A stretch of 64,000 bases of DNA from Lates calcarifer (taxonomy: Eukaryota > Chordata > Actinopteri > Centropomidae). The notes beneath the pieces were generated by a model that ran no database searches, was not told the DNA's origin, and saw only the letters and a list, made by a program, of their open reading frames with translations. Below are positions 36,231 through 46,520 of this stretch, one piece after another. A program made the position numbers and the translations under genes. Position 1 is the first letter of the stretch, and the number at the start of each line of letters is the position of its first letter. The DNA lies in the NCBI RefSeq assembly GCF_001640805.2, contig NC_066854.1:10535775-10599774 (forward strand), written 5' to 3'.

Positions 36231-38354
36231 TCTGTATAGGATAGATACAGAAATACTACATTGCTAGTCAACCCACGCAAGTTCATATCCACATCACACC
36301 TTATTTCTTATTTCCTATTCTGCATTACACCTTGGAAATAATCCTTTTGTCTGTCTGATCCATCCCCAGCAGTCCTCTTATTTTATATCACCATTTCTGC
36401 AAAGTAGGTGTGTAGCTGTCGTCTGCATTTTAACATAAAGGAAGAACATGTTTGCCCATTTGAGAGCAGAGGGAATAAAAATTCAGAGGTACGTGTTTGT
36501 AGCCAGAGCAGTAAGATGTGAGTTGAAGAACCGAAGCAGTTAAAGACTCTAGAATTAAATTCTCTCCAAGACACCCGTTTCATACAAGTGGTACAAATAT
36601 TGATTATAGCTGCTTTAAGTCAAGTTCAGTTTGTTCATGTCTGGGATGGACCCAGCTGCCGTTAAGCTAACCTTGCAGTAGCTCCTCTAATGACGGAGCC
36701 ATATTTCTTTCTTTCACGTATAACCCTCACACACCTATTCACCTGTTTATCATAATGTTAATTCTCTTCAAACAGCATCACCATCATGGTAGCAGCAGGT
36801 GTCAGGCTTCATTTCACCTGCAGTTTCAAGCTGATGATCTCGCTGTCAGATCTCCTGCCTTCTTGGCTCATAGCTGTTTATCTTCATGGGTGTTGTTGTG
36901 CTAAAATATCTTTAGATGGGGGGCAGGGGCTTGAAATTATTGCAGCTACAATAGAAACACGAAAAGTTCAATCCTGGCTTTTCACACTGCGGAGCTCTAA
37001 AGAATAGCCCATTTATGGAGATGAGGCAGAGTTGTTCTTTTCCTCCATCACTCCACCTAACCGTGAAAGATTCTGGTCTGAGAGTTGAGCGTGAATGAAT
37101 TATACTCCAGCTGAAAGTTTGTTAAGCCTTAAGACTCTATCAACTTTCTCTCTGTCTCGAGGGTTTGCTTCACTGTCTGTCTGCCAGCCTGCTTACATTT
37201 CTGTAATATCCTAGACAGAGAGGAGGAACATGTCATTATATTTCTTTAAGGTACACAGAATCAAGATGTTTCACTAACACAGTTTGCTGTCTGATGATCA
37301 TTTAGCTGACACGAGGAGACTAATTACAATTTATTCATCCTGTAAATTGACTTTTTACACAGTTGTTAATTGGTTTTTATTGGCTGTGTTTCATGTGCTG
37401 CTCCCCATCTCTGTATCCTGGAAATAAAGGTGCCTCACACTCAAAGGAGTTTCATCCGGTTATCCACAGAGGACTTCATAAACTCCCAGTGTGGGACTGT
37501 TGAGTGATGATTTAATTTCATTCCTTTTTGTGTCTTTAGCCACTGATTTATTTATGAGAGCTTCTTTTGGAAAGGATCATACTTCAGATGACACTAAAGA
37601 CTGCAGCTTTCTGAGCCTGCAGCACTGCCAATAGCCTCCCACTGATCCACTGTGGTAGAAATAAGATCATTCTGAGAGAATTGTGAAATAAATTAATCCA
37701 AGTCGAGCAAGTGTGTATGTGTTGATGCTAAGGACGTGTTTAACAAAATATCCTCAGTCACCCACTTCCTCCTAGTCTCTTCAGCTGGGCTACCACTGTG
37801 TAAGAGCACAGGAAGACCAACCAACACCACCTGTGAAGGGAAGAACCACAAGGAAGAGTTTCTGGATCTGAGTGAGGTACTTTAGCAGAGATGTCTCAAA
37901 CACCACATGAGTGCATGCAAGATGATCATTAATCATCTTGAAAAGTCAACTTTCCATCTGACATGTCGCACAGTTTATTTATTAGCACAAACATTATCAT
38001 CACTGCACTGTGTGTGTTTCTGTGTTATTATTGTGCGTGATCCACTGAGGAACGGACTCTACAGGATCTCTGAAGGCTCCTGTTGTACCTGTGCACATCC
38101 TCTAAGTCTGGTGAGTTATGAGGTGGAGCTGACTTATTCCAGCACACACACACCCCCCACTGTAGGTTTTCACAATTAGCTCACAAATGCATAAAATGTC
38201 AACATTTTAAAGTATTTATTTTGTATATATATATCTATACAGTCTACTTTTAAAAGAGGCTTATTGAATAGAAACATTTGAACTATTTAAGAATATAAGT
38301 TATAACAGGAATGACTTGATAAAACTATGCTTTTGCATGAAATCATAAATCTGT

Positions 38355-38508
38355 GGAACCAAAGTGTAAAAATGGCAGCTTGTGGTTTAACAGGGGATTT
38401 ATGTGCTCTGTCCCTCAGCCAGCTGCACTGACCTGGCTTCACCTTCCCAAGTAACTCTGCAAGAAACCGAATGAAGGTATTTCCTAAAATGTCAAACTAT
38501 TCCTTTAA
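38355..38508. repeat. half copy of the TTAA-type MITE
   Basis: Has the internal words GTGTAAAAATGGCAGCTTGTGG and TTATGTGCTCTGTCC, and a good terminus AAAATGTCAAACTATTCCTTTAA ending at 38508. The left half is missing or too decayed to see. Confidence 0.6.
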
Positions 38509-39852
38509 TGGTTTGTAAGTAAAAGAAATTTCAAAAAAGTCATTATTATCAGGTTTCCTAGGGACCCCTGGGTTAGAGCTGAATTACTTTAACGATGACT
38601 ATAAAATACCCACGATGTGTTCTCATTATTAAAGAGGAACCATGCGGCAGTGTGGAGAACACTGCAGCGATTATTTTGTAGTTTAAGACCTATCTTCTCC
38701 ATCTGTGTCAAGGCCAAGGAGCCCGTGATGGATTTGGAGTTGAATTAATTTTAGCACAGGAAGGAAGTTCAAATTGTTTCAAGATTAATGGGTAAATTAC
38801 CACCAGCAGTTATCTGGTGGAGATGACATGGTTGTAGGGAGGGAGGAAGTTAAGGGAATCTGCATGTGCTGTTATATTTAACCACAGAAGCAGCAGTCTG
38901 GGGGCCTATGTTCTTCCTGTCTCTCCACTCTTCAGCTCTTCCCTGATTGTAATCGATGTGTGTGGGCGCTGTGGGTTTTTTAAGTGTTCGCACCCCCTCA
39001 TTTCTGTGTCCCCCTCCAGGTGATCAGGTAGCCGACAGCCACGGTTCGCCAGGGGCCCCACACTCTGGTCTGCTGAGTGGGTGGAACACATTGATTCGAG
39101 CTGGTGTGTTGTTGTTAATGTGTATCGTAATCACAGAAACACATACAACATAAATCACATATTTCAAGCACTTTTCATCTCGCTATTTTGGTGATATTTC
39201 ACTTTCCAGTTTCTCATTCTCGGTGAAGACTGTTTTTCTCCAAATCCCTCTGAGGAGCAGCATGAATATAATAGCTGTAATTGCCAGTGAGCAATAGCTT
39301 GTTGGCATTTGACAGGTGTGAGCCTGAATGTGAACATTTCAACCAAAAGTCATTACTCCCCCACAATCATTCACACTTGCTGTTGACTTCAAAAGTGTAT
39401 ATAGTGTAGTCTTACTGTTACTATTAATATTTTTCAATATTATTATTTCTCGTGAAATTTCAGCTGTTCAGTTACTGTTGGCTACTGCAGCGTTTTCAAG
39501 TCTTTCAGGGCGCTTCAGCTGGCCGTGAAAATCTATTGCCACATGTAACAATTAAATTTACTTTTGAGTCGAAGTCATGCTCTTTGAGTTGTCAAGCTGA
39601 CGCTTATCAACCTCACGATATTATATATACATGACAATATCATTGTCAGAAAATAGTACTAGTTGTAATCATTTTTAAAAAGTCAGAATAGTTGTCACTT
39701 CATTTTCTGACTGTGAAGTGGAAGTTTTCATTGTGCACTTTACAGTAACATACATGATCCTTCACTGATTAGTTGACAATTAACATAGAAGATCATCATT
39801 CACAAATATTTATTGTTATTGATTCTTAAAGATGTTTTGGGGTTGAACTGTT

Positions 39853-39914
39853 GTGTCTCCACTTTGTCTTTGTACAGTGAACAAGTTCTTTGAGACCAGG
39901 ACACAGGCCTCCAG
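39853..39914 (+). other. exon-like cassette, copy 1
   Basis: Begins GTGTCTCCACTTTGTC and ends AGACCAGGACACAGGCCTCCAG, just before GTAATTC. The same arrangement recurs at 43916-43994 and, reversed, at 56692-56767. Here the 5' end has TTG rather than a clean AG acceptor, so splicing at this copy is doubtful. The cassette has in-frame stops in the frame shared with its relatives, so it is probably noncoding. Confidence 0.4.
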
Positions 39915-40350
39915 GTAATTCACAAACACAAGAGCAGTGACACTGTAGATCTTCAGTAACTGATCTGAAGTCTGAATAGTTTAATGTGTCACAAAAACAC
40001 TTAACTCTTTATTTACATAGTTCATCAATGTACAGTTCAAAGAAAAGGAGGAATTTAAATATCAGGTTTCTCTCTCTAATTTTGTCTGTCTCCTTCCCCC
40101 TCTCTTGCTGCCTGTCCTCTTGCTCTCTCAACCAAATTTAGTTCAAATTTCAACAGACTTTTCTAGTGTTGGACAAGTTCTGATGAGTCCAGATTCACCT
40201 AGTTTACACTCTGGTTTCTTTGTACATCTACTGTCTTTTACTTCTTTATGTTTTGACAGTTTCAAGTTTAGTACCCAGAAACTCTGTGCTTTTATTTTGA
40301 CGTGTTAAGAGTCACATCTTTACATTAATGTTTGTTGTGTTTTTCTCCAG

Positions 40351-40414
40351 AGGATTCAAACTGGAACCACGGACCCATCACAGAGAGAAGAGACAGACGT
40401 GAAGATGTTGTCAG
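40351..40414 (+). other. candidate exon with an ATG
   Basis: Bounded by TTTTCTCCAG on the left and GTCAGT on the right. It contains ATG at 40405, after which four bases-plus-codons (ATG TTG TCA G) stay open into the next candidate exon at 40519. No protein family is recognised. It could be a 5' exon of a small gene or a chance arrangement. Confidence 0.35.
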
Positions 40415-40417
40415 GTC

Positions 40418-40617
40418 AGTGTTTTCACTTGAACAACAGGAAAGCAACACAGTTTACAGCAGTTAGATGGTGGAGCTCTTTTATTTCATTAACAGCTTCA
40501 TTCTTTCATCCACTTCAGGTCTTCAGCTGCTGTCGTCTTCTCCTCCTGCACAGACAACAACACGCATTGATCACACAAACTCATCTGTAAGTCCAAATAG
40601 TTTTTTACATATTAGAC
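40418..40617 (+). repeat. 200-bp inverted repeat arm, left
   Basis: Matches the reverse complement of 62253-62452 with two mismatches that I could find over 200 bases. It includes the candidate exon 40519-40586 and its flanking splice sites. The spacing between arms is about 21.6 kb. Confidence 0.9.
40519..40586 (+). other. candidate exon inside the inverted repeat
   Basis: A 68-bp segment between CCACTTCAG and GTAAGT, both good splice sites. If joined to 40351-40414 it reads MLSGLQLLSSSPPAQ, then TTTRIDHTNSS, with no stop and ends in phase 0. The peptide is Ser/Thr-rich and lacks a convincing signal sequence. No downstream coding exon was recognised. The reverse copy at 62284-62351 keeps both splice sites. 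Confidence 0.35.
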
Positions 40618-40828
40618 ACTTTACTGTACTGTTACATTTAGTGACTCCTGGCTACACTGTGACTTTTATATATATTTTGGATTACTATTACTTCTGCATT
40701 GCTTTTACATTACTTCTGTTATTACACTTTCCTGATAGACAGTGGTCTGTGTTGGACAGTGTGTGACTTTAACCATGAAAACACAGAAAAATATTCAACA
40801 TTGCAGCTGAAACTGAACATTTAACTAA

Positions 40829-40905
40829 ATAGATAGATAGATGACTTTACTCATCCCTAAAGGGAAATTCGGTCGTCACAGTAGTCCATATGTGAATGCA
40901 ACAGG
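40829..40905 (-). mobile_element. LINE tail with (GATA)n simple repeat
   Basis: A short AGATAGATAGATGA run, then ACTTTACTCATCCCTAAAGG and GAAATTCGGTCGTCACAGTA. This is the reverse of the well-known fish LINE 3' end that reads CCCTTCGGGATGAATAAAGT followed by (ATCT)n. Only the tail is present. Confidence 0.6.
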
Positions 40906-41149
40906 GGCAATAGAAATCTAAAACATATCTATGTCAAATCTACAAACCACACAGCACACTCAGTGTTTTTAACCAGAGGGCTAATGAACTGTTGAATCTC
41001 AGTTCCCTTTAAATGTAACGTGTCTGCGTCCAATTATGTCTTCTTTGTGCAATATTTCTGGAATATATATAATAAATGGATATTGTTTACAAGGATTTTT
41101 AGCTTTATGTTCATTGTTCCTCAGAAGCGAGTAGGTGGAGCAGAATCAG

Positions 41150-41240
41150 TCGACCAATCAGCGTTTCGTCTGCCGACGTTGGCTGGCGTGTGACGTCATC
41201 GTTCTGGACCACGAGGAGGAGAGCAGGTCGGTGGAGGAAC
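41150..41240 (+). promoter_or_regulatory. CpG-rich promoter-like segment with CCAAT and CRE
   Basis: CpG-rich against AT-rich surroundings. It holds CCAAT at 41154-41158 and a perfect palindromic cAMP response element, TGACGTCA, at 41191-41198. An apparent first exon with a splice donor follows at once. No TATA box is seen. The arrangement is that of a housekeeping-type pol II promoter. Activity is inferred. Confidence 0.55.
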
Positions 41241-41399
41241 AATGGCGAACAGTCGAGTGAAAATGGAGATTAAAATCAACGTTTTACGCCACCTTCTTTA
41301 CCTGGGGTTGTTGTCGCTGTGAGAAACTTTGTTGCCGAAGAAGCGCGGACGTTACAACGAGCCAGTTACAACACACGCCGAGCTTACCTGCAGGAGGAG
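41241..41399 (+). other. apparent first exon ending in a strong splice donor
   Basis: Follows the promoter-like segment and ends GAGGAG|GTAAGG at 41399/41400. It carries a 26-codon open frame, 41242-41322. The next plausible exon is 42312-42370. I recognise no gene family, and no long reading frame connects the exons, so a noncoding RNA is a fair alternative. The 5' end is not fixed. Confidence 0.45.
41242..41322 (+). CDS. 26-codon small open frame, function unknown
   Basis: The ATG has A at -3 and G at +4 (AACAATGG), a fair Kozak context. It sits about 45 bases after the CRE. The peptide begins MANSRVKMEIKIN and ends in a hydrophobic LLYLGLLSL before TGA. The basic amphipathic start and hydrophobic end would suit membrane association, but it may equally be an upstream open frame or noncoding. 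No homologue is recognised. Confidence 0.25.
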   Translation: MANSRVKMEIKINVLRHLLYLGLLSL

Positions 41400-41633
41400 G
41401 TAAGGCTAACAAGCTAACTAATTAGCGGCGTGCGTTAGCATTAGCCATTGCTTCTAATCATATCTGTTTTTATCGCCAGTTTTTTGTGTATGTTTGTAAC
41501 GGGGACGGATGAAAGCACCGCTTACATCATATATCGTCGTACATAACAGAGTTTAGCGTCATTGGCGTTGCATATTATCAGTTTCAATAATCATTATTTA
41601 TTGTACTTGTAAACAGGCATTGTTGATGTGAAA

Positions 41634-41990
41634 GACAATATAATGCGACAGGCTGTTGTAATTGTAGACTACATACGAAAACATGCAGTATAAATGAACA
41701 GAACAGCATTACATTCATACATATACAGCCCGAGTCATTAACTTGAGCTGACGTCAATTCTGTCGATTTACGAGGAACGTAAAGAGACTGTAATGACACA
41801 ATGTAAAACCGCAGGTGCCAACAAAGCCAGGGAGACTGGTCAGGTGTTCTGTAGGATCTTAATTGGAAATCTGAACCTTGATGAAATATAAACATCGTAT
41901 GAAGTGGTAGACGTTCATATTTGCTATCATTAATACTGCATGCTTTGGTATGTAGTTTACAATTACAACAGCCTGTGGTATTATATTGTT
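41634..41990. mobile_element. inverted-repeat (foldback/MITE-like) element, copy 1
   Basis: Arms at 41634-41697 and 41928-41990 are reverse complements at roughly 89% by eye and share the core ACAGGCTGTTGTAATTGTA. The interior is unique and noncoding. A 145-codon minus-strand open frame over it is incidental. Homology with 57587-58620 starts upstream, at the shared word GCATATTATC. No clear target-site duplication was seen. Confidence 0.65.
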
Positions 41991-42311
41991 TTCCAGGAAT
42001 AATCCCCCCCAGCACACACACACATTTAAAGGGTTATGATTGTCAGTGAAAAGTGTATTAGAATGAGTTTTTCAGCTCCCACCTCACACACCAAATGGGT
42101 GTGTGTCATAAACATTTCCTCAGTCTGAAAAGAGCGAGTTATTAAAGTCAGCAGGAGTTTGACCGTTTGAATCTCAGCTCAGACCTTAGTATTTAATGAA
42201 TTTGAGGTAAATGAGTTGTGATTATTGTGTACATTCCTTCAGTGATTAGTTGATTAAAAAATAATGATATTGCAGTTAATGTGATTAATTTCTTATTTGT
42301 TGGTTCTTCAG

Positions 42312-42370
42312 GAGGTGAGGACAATAAACAACCATCACCAATAAACAAGAGGCCAGAAGATCCAGGACAG
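42312..42370 (+). other. candidate noncoding exon
   Basis: A 59-bp segment between TTGGTTCTTCAG and GTAATTT. It follows the donor at 41400 with an intron of about 0.9 kb. It contains AATAAAC words and no long frame. It shares the GTAATT donor with the cassettes at 43690 and 43994. Confidence 0.35.
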
Positions 42371-42689
42371 GTAATTTAACAACAGCATCACATCAAGTGA
42401 GAGATACAGAGCACCGATGTTACATCGCTCTGGTTTGATAAGAGTAGAATAATTTCATTCTTTAATTTGACATTAAGGTAAAGACAGAAACAAATGAACA
42501 GTGGACAGGTATTTCTGATGATGCGTTGTACTATGACACATTTTACGAGGTTGTTGAATGTTTTTCTTAGTGTAGGAAGTAATGAAACACAGAAAAAGAT
42601 AAATAATGTGCATCAAAAATGGTCAAAAAGTGTTACAGTGTAAGTTTTGAGTGTGTTTTCAAATTAATATCATAAAAGTGATCACGTAA

Positions 42690-42900
42690 CCCTGACGTCT
42701 GGCTAATAATATTCACTTTGATACAATATTAAATACAGAAGCAGAATATTCTTTAGAAGTATTTATTTGAGTAACATAATTCTTTATCAGTCACAAGAAC
42801 AATAGAAAAGGGCATTATATGTACAAGACAAGCTGTAACAATATGAACAGGACTGTACACAGTGATAGATTGGATTTGAAAAAAAGAAGTGAGATACAAG
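42690..42900. repeat. local repeat R, copy 1
   Basis: Contains ATATTCTTTAGAAGTATTT, TTTGAGTAACATAATTCTTT and CAGTGATAGATTGGATTTGA. Direct copies occur at 43735-43852 and 61490-61665. It looks like a dispersed repeat tail. It is noncoding. Confidence 0.8.
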
Positions 42901-43008
42901 TGAAAGTAATAGTAATGCATCAAAAACTGCGAGTACAATAAGGGAGACAAATATTTAGTTAAATGTTTAGTACGAGGTGTAATGTTGAAAATCTTTCTGT
43001 GTTTTCAG

Positions 43009-43500
43009 GCGTCCCTACTTTGTGCAATGCAGAAGATCTTTGAGATGAGATAAGAAGGGGCAAGGACAGCTATGGGAGGAAGCCGGAGGAGTGCCTTTAG
43101 GGTAATGAAACCAGAGAGGTCTGGAATTTGGGAACAGGGAACCTGAAATTCACAGCACTCAGAGCAGGGGTCAATGCCCATCCCTGTCTTTTCATTACAT
43201 GTGACCAGGTGAGGAGGGTGTTGAGGAAAGCTACAGGACCCGATGGCAGCTGTGTGGGGTTTTCTGCACATGTTCAAGTTGAAGAGAAGTTTAAGTGGAG
43301 AGAGTTTGGCCCATGTGGAAAACATCCTGTGTGGTCCCAGTTGTCACGTGATGAAGATGCTGTCGTGTATGTGCTGCACAGATGCCTTTGTGTCTCTGTC
43401 TTGCTCTTTGGAGTCCATTGAGGAGGTGGGTGAGAGGAGGATGTTGGCCTCCTACAGTTATGACTGTACATTTCACAAGTGTGAGAAATAAAGTGTATTT
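43009..43500 (+). mobile_element. decayed CR1/Rex-like LINE fragment after a cassette-like start
   Basis: The first ~45 bases, after TGTGTTTTCAG, resemble the exon-like cassette (CTACTTTGTGCAATGCAGAAG, then TTTGAGA). From about 43190 the plus strand reads VTCDQVRRVLRK then ATGPDGS, like the pre-RT motif with KAxGPDG. A further MFKLKRSLSGESL stretch, then HVENILCG, recalls the block before the first RT motif. The end has EEVGERRMLASYS and an AATAAA at 43487. Frames are broken and it is not functional. Confidence 0.5.
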
Positions 43501-43593
43501 AATGTAATGTGTCAGTAAAATGTTCAGGTTCAGCTGTAATAGATGGTAGTGTATTGATCATTTTCCTTTATATGTTTCTTTCATTTCTTCCAG

Positions 43594-43690
43594 GCATCAA
43601 GAAATTTTCTACAGACACTGAGATGTTGGTTGTGACTGCAGAGAGTGTTCACACAATGAAGTAGTTCTTTTGGACCAGGAGTGAGAAGAG
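43594..43690 (+). other. exon-like cassette, diverged copy
   Basis: A 97-bp segment between TTTCTTCCAG and GTAATTC. It shares ACTGCAGAGAG and GGACCAGGA words with the cassettes at 39853 and 43916. It has stops in all frames, so it would be a noncoding exon. Confidence 0.45.
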
Positions 43691-43734
43691 GTAATTCAGA
43701 AACAGCTTTACATCAAGTGTCCAACACAGCGGTA

Positions 43735-43852
43735 GAATATTCTTTAGAAGTATTTGTTTGAGTAACATAATCCTTTATCAGACACAACAAGAAGAATTGA
43801 TTATATATGAAAGAGTGTGTGCACAGTGATAGTTGGATTTGAGTACAACGTT
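43735..43852. repeat. local repeat R, copy 2
   Basis: Same words as at 42690: TTCTTTAGAAGTATTTGTTT, AACATAATCCTTTATCAG and ACAGTGATAGTTGGATTTGA. A little shorter and diverged. Confidence 0.8.
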
Positions 43853-43915
43853 GAGTTTTAGGTGTAATATTGAATAGGCAGCAGTGTATTGATGTTTCTG
43901 TTTGACTTCTTCTAG

Positions 43916-43994
43916 GTGTCTCCACTTTGTCCACGATTGCAGAGAGTCTTTATACACTGCAGAAGGTGTTTGAGACCAGGACAGAGGCTTGTAG
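43916..43994 (+). other. exon-like cassette, best copy
   Basis: A 79-bp segment between CTTCTTCTAG and GTAATTC. It begins GTGTCTCCACTTTGTCCACG and ends AGACCAGGACAGAGGCTTGTAG. One frame is open across it, but the equivalent frame has stops in the copies at 39853 and 56692, so I read it as noncoding. Confidence 0.45.
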
Positions 43995-44436
43995 GTAATT
44001 CACAGTTTCATCATTTGTGTAATTATACAAGTAGTTTGTACAAGTTGAGGAACAAATAGTACGTGGAGTTTTGAATGTATGTGTTTGCGGAAAACAGATG
44101 CTTTGTTAGATGTTGAGTTGCAAGTGTTATGATGATTTTGTCCAGGTAATTGCAATGTGCTTTATGTGAATTGTGTTAGGCAGAGCATTGAGTGTTGTTT
44201 ATGTTTAGTATTTCTTCTCATGTGGATGTTATGGTTTGTTGATGATTGTGTTGGTAATAAAGGGGTTTTGTTTGTGTGTGGTTTTTTTAATACTTTTATG
44301 ATTTTTTGTTGGTTTGGCTGAAATTTTGGGAAGGGAGGATTGAAGTTGATGGCAAGTTTTTTTTCTGAGATGCGTTTTTATGCCAGATTTCGATGAATTT
44401 GTTTTGTTCATTGCTCAAAATGATGCTTTAAGAATT

Positions 44437-44537
44437 GTGGGGGGAGGGGGGGTGGTTATTTTGTACTAATAAAGAAGTGAAGGAGATTATTTTTTTCTGT
44501 GGTGTGTTTTTAAAAAAAAGAGGGGGGGGTGGGGGCA
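44437..44537 (+). repeat. two G-run clusters
   Basis: Runs of four or more G at about 44438-44452 and a run of eight, then five, at about 44522-44536, within an otherwise T-rich stretch. Each could support G-quadruplex formation on the plus strand, though neither has four clear G-tracts with short loops on its own. Confidence 0.45.
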
Positions 44538-44802
44538 TTAGTGTAAATGTGCAGTTTTGCATAGAAAACAATAGGAATTTTTTGAGGAAAAATTTTATTC
44601 TTAAGTGTCCCATGTAAAAAAAGTCAAAAACAGGTCAAACTACATTAAAACGTGTAAAATGTGGAAAAATAAAAAAAATTGGGGCGCCCACTTATGTGAG
44701 CTCATGTGCCCCAAACCTACCTTTACTGCATGTCATTCCTCGGCTCCTATCTAAATAAAGGTGGGGAAAAAAGTCATAACCACTAAAAAAAAAAAAAACA
44801 AC

Positions 44803-45672
44803 ATAACAATCACAAACAGTCAGGGAAAGACATGGAAAACAGTGCAATAACAATAAAGCATAACAGTCAGAGAAAGACATGGAAAGACATGGAAAACAGT
44901 GCAATAACAATAAAGCATAACAGTCACAAACAGTCAGGGAAAGACATGGAAAACAGTGCAATAACAATAAAGCATAACAGTCAGAGAAAGACATGGAAAG
45001 ACATGGAAAACAGTGCAATAACAATAAAGCATAACAGTCACAAACAGTCAGAGAAAGACATGGAAAACAGTGCAATAACAATAAAGCATAAGTCACAAAC
45101 AGTCAGGGAAAGACATGGAAAACAGTGCAATAACAATAAAGCATAACAGTCAGAGAAAGACAGGGAAAGACATGGAAAACAGTGCAATAACAATAAAGCA
45201 TAACAGTCAGAGAAAGACATGGAAAGACATGGAAAACAGTGCAATAACAATAAAGCATAACAGTCAGAGAAAGACATGGAAAGACATGGAAAACAGTGCA
45301 ATAACAATAAAGCATAACAGTCACAAACAGTCAGAGAAAGACATGGAAAACAGTGCAATAACAATAAAGCATAAGTCACAAACAGTCACAAACAGTCAGG
45401 GAAAGACATGGAAAACAGTGCAATAACAATAAAGCATAACAGTCAGAGAAAGACATGGAAAACAGTGGAATAACAATAAAGCATAACAGTCACAAACAGT
45501 CAGGGAAAGACATGGAAAACAGTGCAATAACAATAAAGCATAACAGTCAGAGAAAGACATGGAAAGACATGGAAAACAGTGCAATAACAATAAAGCATAA
45601 CAGTCACAAACAGTCAGAGAAAGACATGGAAAGACATGGAAAACAGTGCAATAACAATAAAGCATAACAGTC
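44803..45672. repeat. 57-bp tandem array, about 15 units
   Basis: The unit is 57 bp with the constant half AAAACAGTGCAATAACAATA-AAGCATA. Two variants differ in the first half: type A has ACAGTCACAAACAGTCAGGG, type B has ACAGTCAGAG then a doubled AAAGACATGG. For much of the array they alternate A-B, giving a 114-bp higher-order unit. Because 57 is divisible by three, open frames run through many units on both strands, with a 19-residue period. These frames lack any known domain, so they are a by-product of the array. Confidence 0.92.
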
Positions 45673-45780
45673 AAAAACACTGAAACAGTGGAAAAACAGT
45701 GAAAAGCAGTCAAAAAATGGCATAGTATAGTATAATGCATGAGAAACACTCAAAAATGTCATAGTACAGTAAAATACAAT
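45673..45780. repeat. satellite scrap linking the two arrays
   Basis: Words such as AACAGTGAAAAGCAGTCAAA and CATAGTACAGTAAAATACAA belong to the family of the large array at 50430-54660. It sits directly after the 57-bp array. Confidence 0.75.
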
Positions 45781-45989
45781 AGGCTTCATTGTGATTGTAC
45801 AGTTAATTACAATGAAATTGTGGGTGCTCCACAAAGACAGACTATGCACTATAGAACAGATTTAAATACAAATAGAAATATGAAAATGTACACAATACAA
45901 GAGATTACAAAAAAATACAAGAATTATAAAAATTTACAGTGTCTACTTTAAAATAGAATCTACATAAACGCAACAGCGCACGACTGTGC

Positions 45990-46320
45990 AAAGAGTCTAA
46001 GCTTTAAGGTGCGGCTGATGGATAGTGTCCTTGGCTCTGTGTGTGTGTGAGGTGAGCAGGTGGGGGGTGGGGATGTGGGGAGGGTATGGTCGGTGTTTGC
46101 GGTCCGAATGGCCCAGGGGAAGAAGCTGTTGGTGAGTCTGGCGATGTGGGACTCCATTGACCTGAAGCGCCGTCCGGAGGGCGACAGGTCAAACGGGTGG
46201 TGGGCGGGGCGTGAGGGGTCTCCTGTGATGGATCTGGATATGTCATCCAGGGAGGGCGGGGGGAATCTGATGATTTTCTGGGCGGCGTTGATGACCATCT
46301 GCGCGGCCTTCGCTCAAATA
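45990..46320 (-). mobile_element. LINE reverse-transcriptase C-terminal fragment
   Basis: Minus-strand translation contains VINAAQKIIRFPPPSLDDI, GDPSRPAHHPFDL and LSPSGRRFRSMESHIARLTN, then SFFP. This is the conserved tail after the RT domain of CR1/Rex-like fish LINEs (HxFxLLPSGRRxRS...NSFFP). It starts abruptly at satellite sequence at 46320. It overlaps in content with the fragment 46521-46990. Confidence 0.8.
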
Positions 46321-46324
46321 CTGT

Positions 46325-46520
46325 CATACTACGGTGAGACATGGAAAACAGTGGAATAGTACAATAAAGCATAACAGTCATAAACACTCAAAAACACTGA
46401 AAAAAGATCATAGTAGAATAAGGCAAACAAACAGTGGAAAAACAGTGAAAAGCAGTCAAAAAATAGTATAGTATAATGTGTGAGAAACACTCAAAAATGT
46501 CATAGTACAGTAAAATACAA
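46325..46520. repeat. satellite segment between two LINE fragments
   Basis: About 200 bases of the large-array family (GTGGAATAGTACAATAAAGC, then AGTCATAAACACTCAAAAAC and CATAGTACAGTAAAATACAA). It separates the LINE pieces at 45990-46320 and 46521-46990. Confidence 0.85.

Larger units (their letters stand above)
31166..39840. other. gene-poor intergenic stretch
   Basis: No supported gene. It includes a short (GT)n run at about 32574-32588, a MITE terminus at about 32631-32661, and a LINE-type repeat at 36060-36230. A MITE copy lies at 38355-38508 and a short (TA)n run at about 38224-38235. A 139-codon open frame at 35592-36011 was judged spurious. Confidence 0.55.

Noticed and set aside
38956..39153. 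Possible exon near CCCCTCCAGGTGATCAG
   Set aside because: The acceptor-like site is followed by no conserved protein sequence and no partner exon.
41584..42021. 145-codon minus-strand open frame
   Set aside because: It lies over an inverted-repeat element, and its two ends are reverse complements of each other in DNA. Not gene-like.
44692..45749. Series of 100-134 codon open frames with 19-residue repeats on both strands
   Set aside because: They follow from a 57-bp tandem repeat divisible by three. Both strands being open argues against either encoding a protein.
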